Virus record (IMG/VR): IMGVR_UViG_3300036892_000014
Location: 19,882-83,881 of that record
DNA from: a virus
Direction: 5' to 3' (one strand)
DNA length: 64,000 nt
The notes beneath the pieces are model-generated. The model was given only the letters and a program-made list of their open reading frames with translations, was not told the DNA's origin and did not search any database. The position numbers and the translations under genes are program-made. Positions 33,459 through 42,054 of this stretch are shown one piece after another (the stretch's first letter is position 1; the number at the start of each line of letters is the position of its first letter).

Positions 33459-34757
33459 ATGACAAAGAATTCAAAACAACCACCCGATAACTATGGATTG
33501 GACCCGAAGAGATGGGAACCCGTAGAGACGAAGGTCATTCAGCCGTTTGCTTCACAGACGACTGCGCAAATTCCCCCTCCTGCGAATGACGTTCGTCCAG
33601 ACAATCTAAGAAGCAGCTTGCCATTGGCGCTAGGACTACAGTCTGATTTGGTTGCCACTCAGGCTGCTGGAGGGCCGGTAACCCGCTTGATGCCGCCCAG
33701 ACCGTCCGGTGTTTCGCCGGTGAACGCTGCGACAGCTAGCACCAGCAAGCCGTTAACGCAGGCCGCGGTTGCGGGTGTCGTGGATACAATTCTACCGGGC
33801 TCTGTTTCTAAGGTCGGTGACCCAAATTTTTATTTCGTTCGTACGAGTCTAGGAAACGGAACGAGCAAGGGCGTTGCGGACAGCCAAGCTAACAACCGTT
33901 ATGCAAGGACGGCAACGCATTCTAGTAACTTACCCTTGACCAATCCGCTCACCAGCACAGACGCTGGAACGAGTGCTACGGTTACGATTGCGCCCTACCT
34001 CTTACAGACGCCGGACACTTCTCTGAATTTTGACGGAGGCCAGGTTAGTTACTTAGGCGGAACGATTGTAGGACTTTCTTATGGTACGCTTTATTATATC
34101 TGGCAGACGCAATTACCTGAACTACCTGTGTTCTCTGGCGGCGCAACGAACTACTTCTCGTCTCTAGCCAAGGCGGCGACACTAGCCCCGGGCACGACCG
34201 AGAATTCGTCTACCAATCTTTTTGTTGGCTCGATCACAACTGCGACAATGGGCGGCGGCCCTACTGTCGGGAATGGGGATGGCGGTTCAGCGTCCAACCA
34301 GACAGGGTTGACTGCAAACTTCGGGCCGACAACTCAGATTAATCCGTATTACACCCCTAATTATAACGCCTATGTTGGTGTAACAAATTCGGGCGGACAG
34401 ACAACTATATCGAGTGCTAGCCTTCACCCGCAATCAGCCTGTGTTTGGAATGGCTTTGTTAACCCAGTGGTCGCAGTCCCATCGTCCATAACATTGAATG
34501 TAACCAGTGTGTTTACGCTTACGGGAGCCACAGGCAATGCGCAATTAGAATATTCAACTAACGCGGGAACCAGCTTCAACGTCATATACAGTGCTACAGC
34601 CAACAGAGCGACGACGACAGATCGAGTGTCTATTCCCCCAAGTACTCCGTTTGGAAATATTTACATATTGGCCCAGGCCGCGGCAACCGGGGCACTTGGG
34701 CCGGGGGATTCAGTGTTTCAACAATTAACTGCTATAAGTCTGACGGTTGTATATTAA
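33459..34757 (+). CDS. Tail-associated hypothetical protein
   Basis: 432 aa, starting right after the preceding stop. The first 130 residues are Pro/Ala-rich and extended; the rest is beta-rich (SYLGGTIVGLSYGTLYYIWQ, then SIPPSTPFGNIYILAQ). No catalytic motif. Closely packed among tail genes; probably a fibre or tail-surface component. Family not recognised. Confidence 0.5.
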   Translation: MTKNSKQPPDNYGLDPKRWEPVETKVIQPFASQTTAQIPPPANDVRPDNLRSSLPLALGLQSDLVATQAAGGPVTRLMPPRPSGVSPVNAATASTSKPLTQAAVAGVVDTILPGSVSKVGDPNFYFVRTSLGNGTSKGVADSQANNRYARTATHSSNLPLTNPLTSTDAGTSATVTIAPYLLQTPDTSLNFDGGQVSYLGGTIVGLSYGTLYYIWQTQLPELPVFSGGATNYFSSLAKAATLAPGTTENSSTNLFVGSITTATMGGGPTVGNGDGGSASNQTGLTANFGPTTQINPYYTPNYNAYVGVTNSGGQTTISSASLHPQSACVWNGFVNPVVAVPSSITLNVTSVFTLTGATGNAQLEYSTNAGTSFNVIYSATANRATTTDRVSIPPSTPFGNIYILAQAAATGALGPGDSVFQQLTAISLTVVY

Positions 34758-34765
34758 GAGGAAGC

Positions 34766-35044
34766 ATGCGTTCGAAAACAATCACAGTAAATAATAACGC
34801 GATCTCGGTAGCGCATGAGGTTACTACCAGAGACGATCATCAGACAGTGATAAAATTGTCTGCTCGCCATGCTGCGAGCAAGACTACAGTCGAGCATAGG
34901 TTCACAATTGGTAGCGTTGAGGGATTGCCAGCGGGATATGGGGCGGAACAATTGCAGAAGGATTTCGATGCTGCCAGACAGAAACTCGCAGAGCTTTGTG
35001 AGTCGAGGGCACGTGGAAAGAAACTAGCCAAGGAGTTAGTCTAA
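34766..35044 (+). CDS. 92-aa hypothetical protein
   Basis: Preceded by AGAGGAAGC. A beta-rich N-terminal half (ITVNNNAISVAHEVTTRDD) and a helical, basic C-terminus (LQKDFDAARQKLAELCESRA). Its TAA overlaps the next ATG (TAATG), coupling it to the JAMM-type gene. Could be an accessory or chaperone for tail assembly (inference). Confidence 0.55.
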   Translation: MRSKTITVNNNAISVAHEVTTRDDHQTVIKLSARHAASKTTVEHRFTIGSVEGLPAGYGAEQLQKDFDAARQKLAELCESRARGKKLAKELV

Positions 35045-35595
35045 TGCCTCAAGATATCGACGGGGTACCACATGTAATCATGCCTGTTCTTCACCCATCA
35101 GGTGACGTTGACAGAATCGCCGTGCCTGCGGACACGCCGCTAGCCGACGTGCATAGCGCTTTAAGCGACTACTATCACCAAGCACAACCAGACGCTCAAG
35201 GGAGTGTTGAGAATAATCCCGTCTTTAAGAATGCCGCGGCTCAAGCCGTGGCTGCGATGCACGCCAGTGAAATGCGAGGACGTGGTGGTCACGAAGCAGG
35301 CTTCTCGATGAGCCGCACAGGTCAGGCGAGCAAGGTTGATATACAGCCCGACGAGGAAGCATCCGGCAAGGGTCATATGACGCAGACCTTTCCCGCGAAT
35401 ACGATAGGAAGCTTACATACGCATGATTCTGGTCACAAGGATATTCCGAGCCAAGGCGATGTGAACGCAGCGAAGCAGGCCAAGACAACCATTTATGTGG
35501 CGTCAAGAACCGGACTCCACGCAGTTGACCCAGGCGGAAATGTTACACAAGTTTTTAAGAGTCCGACCTGGGCGACAGACAAAATTTCGAAGTGA
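35044..35595 (+). CDS. JAMM/JAB-type metallopeptidase-like protein
   Basis: 183 aa. Residues 125-139 give H125-T-H127 followed eight residues later by S136-Q-G-D139, the H-x-H-x(7-10)-S-x-x-D zinc-binding signature of JAMM domains (GSLHTHDSGHKDIPSQGD). E78 or a nearby Glu could be the general acid. Related folds occur in phage tail-tip peptidases and in DUF4329-type domains. Location between tail genes suggests cleavage of a tail or cell-wall peptide. Substrate unknown. Confidence 0.6.
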   Translation: MPQDIDGVPHVIMPVLHPSGDVDRIAVPADTPLADVHSALSDYYHQAQPDAQGSVENNPVFKNAAAQAVAAMHASEMRGRGGHEAGFSMSRTGQASKVDIQPDEEASGKGHMTQTFPANTIGSLHTHDSGHKDIPSQGDVNAAKQAKTTIYVASRTGLHAVDPGGNVTQVFKSPTWATDKISK

Positions 35596-35604
35596 GGAAA
35601 TAAT

Positions 35605-37992
35605 ATGCCAGCAGTGCCAGCATTCGTATTGACAGGTACATTCAGTTCGTTGACTTCGACGGATACAGGTTATGTGACAATTGAACTTCAGAACTTTCGT
35701 CCGTTCATTCCGCGCTCAGGCGGTTACGTAATCGAGCCCACGAATGTATCTACCGCGCCTCCTGCGGCGACTTTCTCGGTAACGGTATACGGCAATGATG
35801 TTATAACTCCTGGGAATACATTTTACTTGATAACTGTGTTCGACGCGAACGGGCGACCAGTATCTTCGGGTAAGTATTTCTTGGCAGGAACGAGCGGCGA
35901 TCTTTCAACTTTGCTTCCTGCTGGGGTAACTCCTGCGCCGACTCCGAGTCCTGCGCTCGTCGGTGCGGGCGAAGTTCTTATTGGGCCTGTTACGGGCACT
36001 GGTGCGCCCACTTTCCGAAATTTACAGATCACTGATCTTCCTACGACTGGGAATTACGATTTCAACGGAACCTTCACGGGAAATACTGGCTTCTCAGGTT
36101 CTCTGACATTCCCAGGAGATGCAACCATTATAATGGGCGGAGCCAGCGATCCTTACGCTGGATTAATTTCCGCGGCTATCACGGCTCTGCCTTCGAGTGG
36201 GGGTGTTATCGACGCCCGCTCTAGCAACGTGGCCAGCATCCCGCAAGGCTCTGTCGATCCTGGCTCAAAGTCGGTCACGATCTTGCTCGGCCCATGGACA
36301 TACACCTTCACGCAAGTCAAGGTTCGCTCTGGTCTTAGAATTTATGGTTCAGACGAACAAAGAACGCTCGTGCAGGCTTCTTTGACGGCCAGCGGTTCCT
36401 TGTTTACAGGCCCTGCGCCAACGGAAGTCGCAGCCTTCTCCGTAGCCTTTCAAGACTTTTCTGTTATCGGTCCTGGCGGGAATACACAGACGCCTGCTAC
36501 GCCTAACTATCTAGACGCATTTCATTTTGATGCATCCAACGTTCTCTCTGCAAACTATCCGAATGCTAATCTACTCAACTGCGTCTGGAACCGAATATCC
36601 GTCAACGGATTCGGTGGAAGTGCTTGGAAGTTTCTTGGCGCTCAAACCGCAGGGAACGCTGGGGCACACCAGTTTCTTTCATTCTACGACTGCGCAGGTA
36701 TTGCAAACATTGGTCCTGGTTCTGGCGCCATATCTGGATTCACTTTGACTTCAGTGGCTGTGACAGGAGTGACGACAACCTACAACGGCACCATCACGGG
36801 CGGGGCTGCGAATGCTTATGCAGGATTCCAGTTCACTGTGGCAGGATTTGTGAATGCTGGAAACAACGTAACCTTTACCGTCACGTCATCGACAGCTACG
36901 ACGTTGGTTACCACGACTACGACCCAGGTCAATGAGACTCATGCGGCTACCTCAACCGGCATCGGTATGAGCCCAGTTTTGATGATCGTAGGCTCTAACT
37001 TCCAGCACTTCTGGTGGAATTCTCAAATTAACGGATACCTTGAGAACGCGGCGACGGACAGCACTAATGGTTCTATCCCGTTGGTCTATATCGGAAACTC
37101 TGGCTCGATTGGCAGTGAGGGAAACCCATTCATCATCGGATTCAAAGGACTGACCGTCCAGGGCAGACAGAATGCCGTTCAACTGGACGGTTGCACGGAC
37201 GTAACCTTCAATAAAATTCACATGGAGCGTAACTTCGTCTGCTTCGATGTTTCTTATGCTGCTGGCGTGCCAGGGATCGTGCCATCTGGTGGAACGAACT
37301 CTTTTAACTCCGGACTCACCGTAGACGCGTCATCCTTCGATACGGATACTGCGGTTAACTCAGGCAGCGGCGCAATCATCGCAGTAAATACCACGAAGCT
37401 GTACGGGATGACGCTACAAAACTCTGTTTACAACTCTCCGCTATTTGGGCAGACGGGGGCAGGAAGTCCAGACCACTGGCTACTGCTGAACTCTACACCA
37501 GCGGTTCCGGTGAGCTTACTGAACAACATCGATGTAAACGCAGCATCCGATGCCTCTTTCTCATCAGCCGTGATGCTGTACCCGAATGCGCCAACGACTG
37601 CGATACGTGGGGGCACGGCGAACGGTACGAACTACACGACCACATCAACCAGTCTCACTCCAGTGGACGCAACGAATCTTAAGTATGTGATCGGAATCCC
37701 GCTGGGTTGGAAACTATTAGTACAGGTTTCAGGCTCATCCCAGTCCGATACCGCCGCAACCACGGATCAGATTGCTATCGTTGACGGCGTGACCACGGTC
37801 GCAAGCACAATCGTAAACTACACCGCTGGTGCTGGGGGAGCATTCTCTCTAAGCGCGTTGATAACGGGGAACGAGGCTCCTCATACGATTGAACTACAGT
37901 TTGCAACCGGCAACGCTGGAGATAAGCTTGAAATTGTGAACCAGCCAACGGGTTGGGTAAACATGACCTTCTTGCTCACCCCGTCTAACTAA
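35605..37992 (+). CDS. Tail spike/fibre with beta-helix region
   Basis: 795 aa with GAGGAAA upstream. N-terminus (TGYVTIELQNFRPFIPRSGG) resembles a virion-attachment domain. Residues about 180-600 have the pectate-lyase-like beta-helix look (GGVIDARSSNVASIPQG, RIYGSDEQRTLVQA, NAVQLDGCTDVTFNKIHMER). An inserted GFVNAGNNVTFTVTSSTATT module lies near 415-435. A C-terminal beta-sandwich (GWKLLVQVSG to GWVNMTF) probably trimerises or binds receptor. It is the last + strand gene; its stop overlaps the end of the convergent - strand gene by 4 nt. Confidence 0.72.
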   Translation: MPAVPAFVLTGTFSSLTSTDTGYVTIELQNFRPFIPRSGGYVIEPTNVSTAPPAATFSVTVYGNDVITPGNTFYLITVFDANGRPVSSGKYFLAGTSGDLSTLLPAGVTPAPTPSPALVGAGEVLIGPVTGTGAPTFRNLQITDLPTTGNYDFNGTFTGNTGFSGSLTFPGDATIIMGGASDPYAGLISAAITALPSSGGVIDARSSNVASIPQGSVDPGSKSVTILLGPWTYTFTQVKVRSGLRIYGSDEQRTLVQASLTASGSLFTGPAPTEVAAFSVAFQDFSVIGPGGNTQTPATPNYLDAFHFDASNVLSANYPNANLLNCVWNRISVNGFGGSAWKFLGAQTAGNAGAHQFLSFYDCAGIANIGPGSGAISGFTLTSVAVTGVTTTYNGTITGGAANAYAGFQFTVAGFVNAGNNVTFTVTSSTATTLVTTTTTQVNETHAATSTGIGMSPVLMIVGSNFQHFWWNSQINGYLENAATDSTNGSIPLVYIGNSGSIGSEGNPFIIGFKGLTVQGRQNAVQLDGCTDVTFNKIHMERNFVCFDVSYAAGVPGIVPSGGTNSFNSGLTVDASSFDTDTAVNSGSGAIIAVNTTKLYGMTLQNSVYNSPLFGQTGAGSPDHWLLLNSTPAVPVSLLNNIDVNAASDASFSSAVMLYPNAPTTAIRGGTANGTNYTTTSTSLTPVDATNLKYVIGIPLGWKLLVQVSGSSQSDTAATTDQIAIVDGVTTVASTIVNYTAGAGGAFSLSALITGNEAPHTIELQFATGNAGDKLEIVNQPTGWVNMTFLLTPSN

Positions 37993-38189
37993 AATTCACC
38001 AATCGCCCCGGTCGGGCGTTGGGCGGTCGAACGACTCGCGGGCAGAATCCTGCAAGCGGAACCCTTATTTGCGCGGTTCGCTACCTCTATCTCGGCGACC
38101 CGCTTAGAGGGAACTTGCTTCCAAAGGTACCACGTGCCATGATCCAGGTATTCGATGGCGTAGGGTTCTGTGAATTTTGTGATCGTCAT
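37989..38189 (-). CDS. 66-aa hypothetical protein
   Basis: ATG at 38189 with AGGAGATACGCC upstream; its ATG overlaps the preceding stop (ATGA). Starts MTITKFTEPYAIEYLDHGTW. It converges with the tail spike and overlaps it by 4 nt. A GC-rich hairpin (CGCCC at 38004-38008 with GGGCG at 38014-38018) lies in its last codons and could act as a shared terminator between the converging units. Confidence 0.6.
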   Translation of the reverse strand: MTITKFTEPYAIEYLDHGTWYLWKQVPSKRVAEIEVANRANKGSACRILPASRSTAQRPTGAIGEF

Positions 38190-38404
38190 GGCGTATCTCC
38201 TGAGTGTACAACCCCAGCCAGACGGTCGGTGTAGTAGTCTTCGTCCTCGACCGCCGTGACTTCGATGATATCGGAGCACGGGTACTTAGGGTGAATAGTA
38301 TCCTGCTTAACCAAGGTGCGTGCGGTCTGTTCGCCGTTCTTAGCACGATCCAACTTGGATAGTAGCGTCAAAAGATTGCGTCTTGTTAGATAAACTTTTT
38401 GCAT
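38186..38404 (-). CDS. Conserved 72-aa phage hypothetical protein
   Basis: AGGAGG upstream. The segment MQKVYLTRRNLLTLLSKLDR followed by TLVKQDTIHPKYP and VEDEDYYTDR resembles a small protein repeatedly seen in early regions of environmental tailed phages. Charged and soluble; function unknown. ATGA overlap with the next gene. Confidence 0.65.
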   Translation of the reverse strand: MQKVYLTRRNLLTLLSKLDRAKNGEQTARTLVKQDTIHPKYPCSDIIEVTAVEDEDYYTDRLAGVVHSGDTP

Positions 38405-38449
38405 TGGTTCCTCCTGTTATCGAGGGTCATCTGACACAGCCGCTTCTGG

Positions 38450-39445
38450 TCAGGAGAAGCCGACAGCATTCCCGCTCTCGTTCGTCTTCTGCTTCGGATG
38501 AACCTTCATCGTCTTGAGTCGCTGAATGACTTCCTCGTAAGGCTGATCCAGGCACGTCACGGCGATCACGAGTTCCTTCACGTGAGAAATGCTCAGCTTC
38601 TCTGTGTCCTTGATGGCCTTCTCGAAAGGGAATGTGGTATCCCCGTGAAGGATATGAGTCAAATACTGGCGGCGCATCCCCTCCGCGGGCATGTCGATCT
38701 TGATGACTTCATCGAATCGGCTCGGGCGGTTGACGATTCTAGCGCCAAGTTCCTCGGGGTAGTTGGTCGTCGCCAGTGAGACGATGTTCTCTGTCTGGTT
38801 CTCGCCGTCGAGCAGCGCGAGTAGTTCATGCTCGCCAGAGTTACGGATGATTTCGTCGATGTCTTCAAAGATGATGATAATGGGGCGGTCGGGCTCGATA
38901 CTTCGAAACTGGCGCAAGGCCGCCTTGATGAAACCAGGCTGCTTCACAATGAACACGATCCCGCCCATCTTGACGAGCTGGTTCATTAACAGAATCAGAG
39001 TGACCGTCTTGCCGCTACCTGGAGGCCCCCAGAGCAGAATCCCGCGCTTGTAAATGACTTCACGCTTTACGTACTCTTCTCTACGAGTCCAGAACTTCTT
39101 GATGCCTTCGATGACTCGTTTAGAGTTCGAATCATGAAGATCGACTAGGTTATCCGTGACGATGTTCTTCAAGACGAAGACGATACTTCCCTCCTGATCC
39201 TGGGAGATTTCGTACACCGCGGGCGGTAGAATCGGGACCGTCATGCTCGCCGCGGAGAATGTTTCATCCGGTCGAACGATCCACTGTGCAACATCCGTGG
39301 AAAGCTTCTCTATTTTTTCAAGCTTCTCTATTTTTTCAAGCTTCTTTTTTCCTGTAACGGCCTCAAACAAATCTCCCACGCTGAATTTTCGCTTGAACTT
39401 CGGTGGTCGCCCAGGCTTATTCAACTGTTTCTGTAGGTCATCCAT
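38450..39445 (-). CDS. AAA+ ATPase
   Basis: 331 aa with GGGAGG upstream. The AAA+ core has Walker A GPPGSGKT (residues 140-147), Walker B IIIIFEDIDE (about 188-197), a sensor-1-like ATTN segment and NRPSRFDE, typical of the FtsH/Cdc48/BCS1-like clade. The N-terminal 120 residues have no transmembrane span and include a repeated, charged KLEKIEKLEKIEK stretch. It would remodel or unfold a protein substrate; the target is unknown. Confidence 0.82.
   Translation of the reverse strand: MDDLQKQLNKPGRPPKFKRKFSVGDLFEAVTGKKKLEKIEKLEKIEKLSTDVAQWIVRPDETFSAASMTVPILPPAVYEISQDQEGSIVFVLKNIVTDNLVDLHDSNSKRVIEGIKKFWTRREEYVKREVIYKRGILLWGPPGSGKTVTLILLMNQLVKMGGIVFIVKQPGFIKAALRQFRSIEPDRPIIIIFEDIDEIIRNSGEHELLALLDGENQTENIVSLATTNYPEELGARIVNRPSRFDEVIKIDMPAEGMRRQYLTHILHGDTTFPFEKAIKDTEKLSISHVKELVIAVTCLDQPYEEVIQRLKTMKVHPKQKTNESGNAVGFS
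39301..39345 (-). repeat. 18-bp in-frame tandem repeat in the AAA+ gene
   Basis: AAGCTTCTCTATTTTTTC occurs exactly twice (39301-39318, 39319-39336) and begins a third time (39337). It encodes repeated LEKIEK units. Length is a multiple of three, so slippage would keep the frame. Confidence 0.9.
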
Positions 39446-39549
39446 GATTGCCTCCCTGTTTTGCTCTCTTTAGAATCCACAAGCACGCGTCGCAACGTCC
39501 CATCCAATACATCCTAGCCAATGCTGTCTTACTCGACTTCAAGAAGTAC

Positions 39550-39822
39550 CTAGCTAGTCGAAGTTGTAATCTGACAGTCTGTGCAGTTTGCATTTAGGTC
39601 CAGTAGAAAAGATAAAATTTTTGCCATCGAGACCGGGCGCAGGAAAGCTATGCTGTCTATGCTGTCTATGCTGTCTAGTTGACGAAACTGATATTCCTTG
39701 CTATATTCGTCGTACCCGATCTCGCCGATCTTGCAGTACTCTTGCTTGTGGAGCACCGTCCCCATAGTATAAGACGTGGTGTTACTTACGTTGTAGCCTT
39801 TTTCTGTTTTGACAAAGTTCAT
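39550..39822 (-). CDS. 90-aa hypothetical protein
   Basis: The ATG at 39822 was chosen for AGGAGAAAAC just upstream. Starts MNFVKTEKGYNVSNTTSYTM. Contains an in-frame SIDSIDSI repeat from a nine-base tandem repeat. No membrane span; C-terminus has CTDC, too little for a metal site. Function unknown. The 104-nt gap before the ATPase shows no gene. Confidence 0.5.
   Translation of the reverse strand: MNFVKTEKGYNVSNTTSYTMGTVLHKQEYCKIGEIGYDEYSKEYQFRQLDSIDSIDSIAFLRPVSMAKILSFLLDLNANCTDCQITTSTS
39650..39676 (-). repeat. 9-bp tandem repeat, three copies
   Basis: ATGCTGTCT is repeated three times in a row at 39650-39676, encoding the SIDSIDS run. Confidence 0.92.
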
Positions 39823-39830
39823 GTTTTCTC

Positions 39831-40508
39831 CTATTCCAAAACGCACGGCACGCAGAATCCGCCGTTCGCGTGATTGTACAACTCGCCACAAATGCCGCAC
39901 GGTCTCATATCCGTTAAATTGTCCCAACGCTTGCCAGGCAGTGGTTCTAGGTCGCCTTGCATCTGCTCGCTGAGACTCGGGCCGGATGGCTCGCTCGCGG
40001 TGCGTGCCAGCTCGGCCCTCGCGGCTATAGCCAGCTCACAGTCGTGTTGTGCGTGCACGCCAATCTTTCCGCAGTGCTCGCAAACATACTCAGGATCATC
40101 AACGCGCAGCGGGCCGGTGCGTGCTAGTTCGGCTTTCAGCTCATCAGAACACCCTTTCAGCAAATCCCCTATTGTGTAGTTGGGCAAAACATCATATTCC
40201 TTTGCCTCTTTATGCCACTTCGCCGCCAGCCCCTCCAGCCTCTTGTGCAGGTCAGTCATCGAACTTCCACTCCGCTTTCTCGTGCGTACGTGCGAGTAAT
40301 ATTCACCGGTCGTAGGACTAATCTGCATCTTATCGGCTTCTACCTCTAACCCATCCTCAAGTAGTTTTTTTACTTGTCGGAAAAGTTTTTCCTTGAAAAG
40401 GGTGCGGTCTCGATGAAAAACAAGATATTCGTTAGTCCATCGTCCGCCCCCTCGATCTTGCTCGTGCTGGCTCATCCGGTCCCGCAACCGTTCGTTCGGT
40501 ACGCTCAT
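39831..40508 (-). CDS. Cys-rich, zinc-binding-type hypothetical protein
   Basis: 225 aa. Two CxxC-type sites are visible: CEHCGKIGVHAQHDC (about residues 143-157) and CGICGELYNHANGGFCVPC (about 204-222), both suited to zinc. The N-terminal part is helical and basic (EKLFRQVKKLLEDGLEVEAD). Likely a nucleic-acid- or protein-binding early protein. ATG overlaps the preceding stop by 4 nt. Confidence 0.6.
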   Translation of the reverse strand: MSVPNERLRDRMSQHEQDRGGGRWTNEYLVFHRDRTLFKEKLFRQVKKLLEDGLEVEADKMQISPTTGEYYSHVRTRKRSGSSMTDLHKRLEGLAAKWHKEAKEYDVLPNYTIGDLLKGCSDELKAELARTGPLRVDDPEYVCEHCGKIGVHAQHDCELAIAARAELARTASEPSGPSLSEQMQGDLEPLPGKRWDNLTDMRPCGICGELYNHANGGFCVPCVLE

Positions 40509-40699
40509 CGGCCCCTCCGCGTGTAGTCAACTCGCTTGTGACATTTTTGATTTTCGTGTAACCAAAGTGCCCCAGCATCGACGTACGGCTTACCGCAATA
40601 TCTGCACCATTGTTGGCATTGAGTGATTTTTTCGTTATGAGTGAGTAGGTGCCACGGCTTGCGCCCTTGGTTCGGTACGTGGCTGGCGGCGATGTTCAT
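40505..40699 (-). CDS. Small zinc-finger-like protein
   Basis: 64 aa. CRYCGKPYVDAGALWLHENQ followed by KCHKR resembles a C2H2-type finger (Cys-x2-Cys, His then His/Cys). First gene after a consensus promoter, so expected to be expressed early. No site matching GGAGG lies directly before the ATG (ATATAACATCATG), so initiation may be weak. DNA/RNA-binding role is inferred. Confidence 0.6.
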   Translation of the reverse strand: MNIAASHVPNQGRKPWHLLTHNEKITQCQQWCRYCGKPYVDAGALWLHENQKCHKRVDYTRRGR

Positions 40700-40723
40700 G
40701 ATGTTATATCCCTCAGTGAGAAC

Positions 40724-40752
40724 ATTGTCTCAATTTTCCGATTCCTTGTCAA
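40724..40752 (-). promoter_or_regulatory. Leftward sigma70-type promoter
   Basis: Minus strand TTGACA (40747-40752), 17-nt spacer, GACAAT (40724-40729). Drives the zinc-finger gene at 40699 and followers. Confidence 0.7.
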
Positions 40753-40765
40753 GAAAAATCGACAC

Positions 40766-41119
40766 CTATTTTCCAGTTGGGCTGCCTTCCTTCTCAATGG
40801 CGAGATCATAAATTTTCAGGATGCGTGAGTGCCCACGCCAGCCTATATTGAGACCAATGATATCTCGCGTATGGTACAATTCTTTGGCCGCATCCTCCAG
40901 GGCGATGAGAGCTGACCTACAATAAGGCGATGAGTACAAGGCCCCAAATGAGTACAAGGCCCCAAATGCACACCAACAAGTAGCCTCTGGATCATTGCAC
41001 TGCTCCATTCTCATTCCATGCAACGACCACCACGATCTCTTCGCCCATGCCATCCGACACCAATGGCGTCGTTTGGTGATCTTCGCTCGTGCTGCCTTCA
41101 AAATTTCTAGCTTTGTCAT
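40766..41119 (-). CDS. DUF6197-like hypothetical protein
   Basis: 117 aa. The pattern WCAFGAL ... ALIALEDAAKEL ... NIGWRGHSRILKIYDLAIEK resembles the DUF6197 family of actinobacterial and phage proteins, in which a CA..GAL motif precedes a helix and a D.A. C-terminus. An 18-bp tandem duplication has doubled FGALYS. Function of the family is unknown. Confidence 0.55.
   Translation of the reverse strand: MTKLEILKAARAKITKRRHWCRMAWAKRSWWSLHGMRMEQCNDPEATCWCAFGALYSFGALYSSPYCRSALIALEDAAKELYHTRDIIGLNIGWRGHSRILKIYDLAIEKEGSPTGK
40931..40966 (-). repeat. 18-bp exact tandem duplication
   Basis: TGAGTACAAGGCCCCAAA is present twice head to tail (40931-40948, 40949-40966), in-frame within the DUF6197-like gene; probably recent. 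Confidence 0.92.
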
Positions 41120-41352
41120 CCCTTGACTCCTTGAACGATTCTGCGTTTTACTTCTTTAAATGCACGGCAATGACGGCAAATGCGATTGGTAGGGAGTAGG
41201 GCGCGCTGCCAGCAGGGATAAGAACTATCCTTGAACTCTGAACTGGTGCAAGATTCCTTAGCAAGAATCTCACCTAATTCAGCATTGCTCAATTCTTCTA
41301 CTTGCCTTTGTTGCAGGTGAAAGAAAGTCGATTCATGTATGTACGTGGTCAT
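41116..41352 (-). CDS. 78-aa hypothetical protein with CxxC
   Basis: The ATG at 41352 lies 7 nt after GGAGGT; an upstream in-frame ATG overlaps that ribosome site and is rejected. Starts MTTYIHESTFFHLQQRQVEE; includes CWQRALLPTNRICRHCRAF, suggesting a small metal site. First gene after a promoter. Confidence 0.6.
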   Translation of the reverse strand: MTTYIHESTFFHLQQRQVEELSNAELGEILAKESCTSSEFKDSSYPCWQRALLPTNRICRHCRAFKEVKRRIVQGVKG

Positions 41353-41381
41353 GGGTGTTACCTCCATACTTCACATTATAC

Positions 41382-41410
41382 ATTATCGGATAATTACCGG
41401 AAAATGTCAA
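41382..41410 (-). promoter_or_regulatory. Leftward sigma70-type promoter
   Basis: Minus strand TTGACA (41405-41410), 17-nt spacer, GATAAT (41382-41387); an alternative TATAAT lies a few bases further on. Confidence 0.7.
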
Positions 41411-41498
41411 GAACAATTTAGTACAGGCCCATTTCCCCTTGCCAAAGAGCACGCCTTGTGCCATACTTCCTTTCGCGGAACAAGCTCGTGCTTCCCGC

Positions 41499-41846
41499 TC
41501 ACCTCCGGCCCGGGGGATGCCATGAACGTCCTCCGGCGCCGGATACCCCTCCCATCGCAGCGTAGCAGGCTCGCAGATACTGCAGTTCCGCCCCGCTAGC
41601 TCTCTCCATACGCTTGCGCTGATAATCCAGGACCGCGTAGCATTGCGGACGCGAAGCGGGACGATACCGCAGATCGAAATTGGTAAACCGGAAACCGAAA
41701 CTGCGGGCCGGTGGTTCATTCGCAGCAGGCGGCTCCTGCGATTCCAGCGCGTCTCTCCAACCGTGGAGATAGTAAATCAATTGGCCTGCATCGAATATTA
41801 GGCGCTTCTCTGCTGCTTGCTTTGCTCGCTTAATTTCGTCGGTCAT
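41499..41846 (-). CDS. 115-aa hypothetical protein
   Basis: The ATG at 41846 was chosen for GGAGGG just upstream. Helical, basic (MTDEIKRAKQAAEKRLIFDA; YAVLDYQRKRMERASGAELQ). Its GC-rich 3' end is followed by about 90 nt without a gene before the promoter at 41410. No domain recognised. Confidence 0.5.
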   Translation of the reverse strand: MTDEIKRAKQAAEKRLIFDAGQLIYYLHGWRDALESQEPPAANEPPARSFGFRFTNFDLRYRPASRPQCYAVLDYQRKRMERASGAELQYLRACYAAMGGVSGAGGRSWHPPGRR

Positions 41847-42036
41847 CTTTCCCTCCGTAGTCGTTCCAGTGCGGACAGCCGTCCTTCGACTTCGCGCACA
41901 TTTCATAGCACTTGTAATCGTGTCCGCACTGACCGTGGCAGTCCGACTTGTGTCGAGCGTCGCGGAGGTAGATTATCCCCAAAACCCCAATAAGTCCGAG
42001 TATAAAGATCAAGATCATCTTCTCCATATTCTCCAT
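41830..42036 (-). CDS. Small membrane protein with Cys-rich tail
   Basis: 68 aa, AGGAGGG upstream. One N-terminal membrane span (MILIFILGLIGVLGIIYL), then a soluble tail with five Cys (DCHGQCGHDYKCYEMCAK). The tail may bind metal or form disulfides outside the membrane. Overlaps the next gene by 17 nt. Possible superinfection or lysis accessory; unproven. Confidence 0.6.
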   Translation of the reverse strand: MENMEKMILIFILGLIGVLGIIYLRDARHKSDCHGQCGHDYKCYEMCAKSKDGCPHWNDYGGKDDRRN

Positions 42037-42054
42037 AAATCCCTCCTAGAAGCT

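Noticed and set aside
38004-38018. Bidirectional terminator between the convergent gene sets
   Set aside because: The hairpin is GC-rich, but there is no T-run on either side and it lies within a small coding region; kept only as a possibility in that gene's entry.
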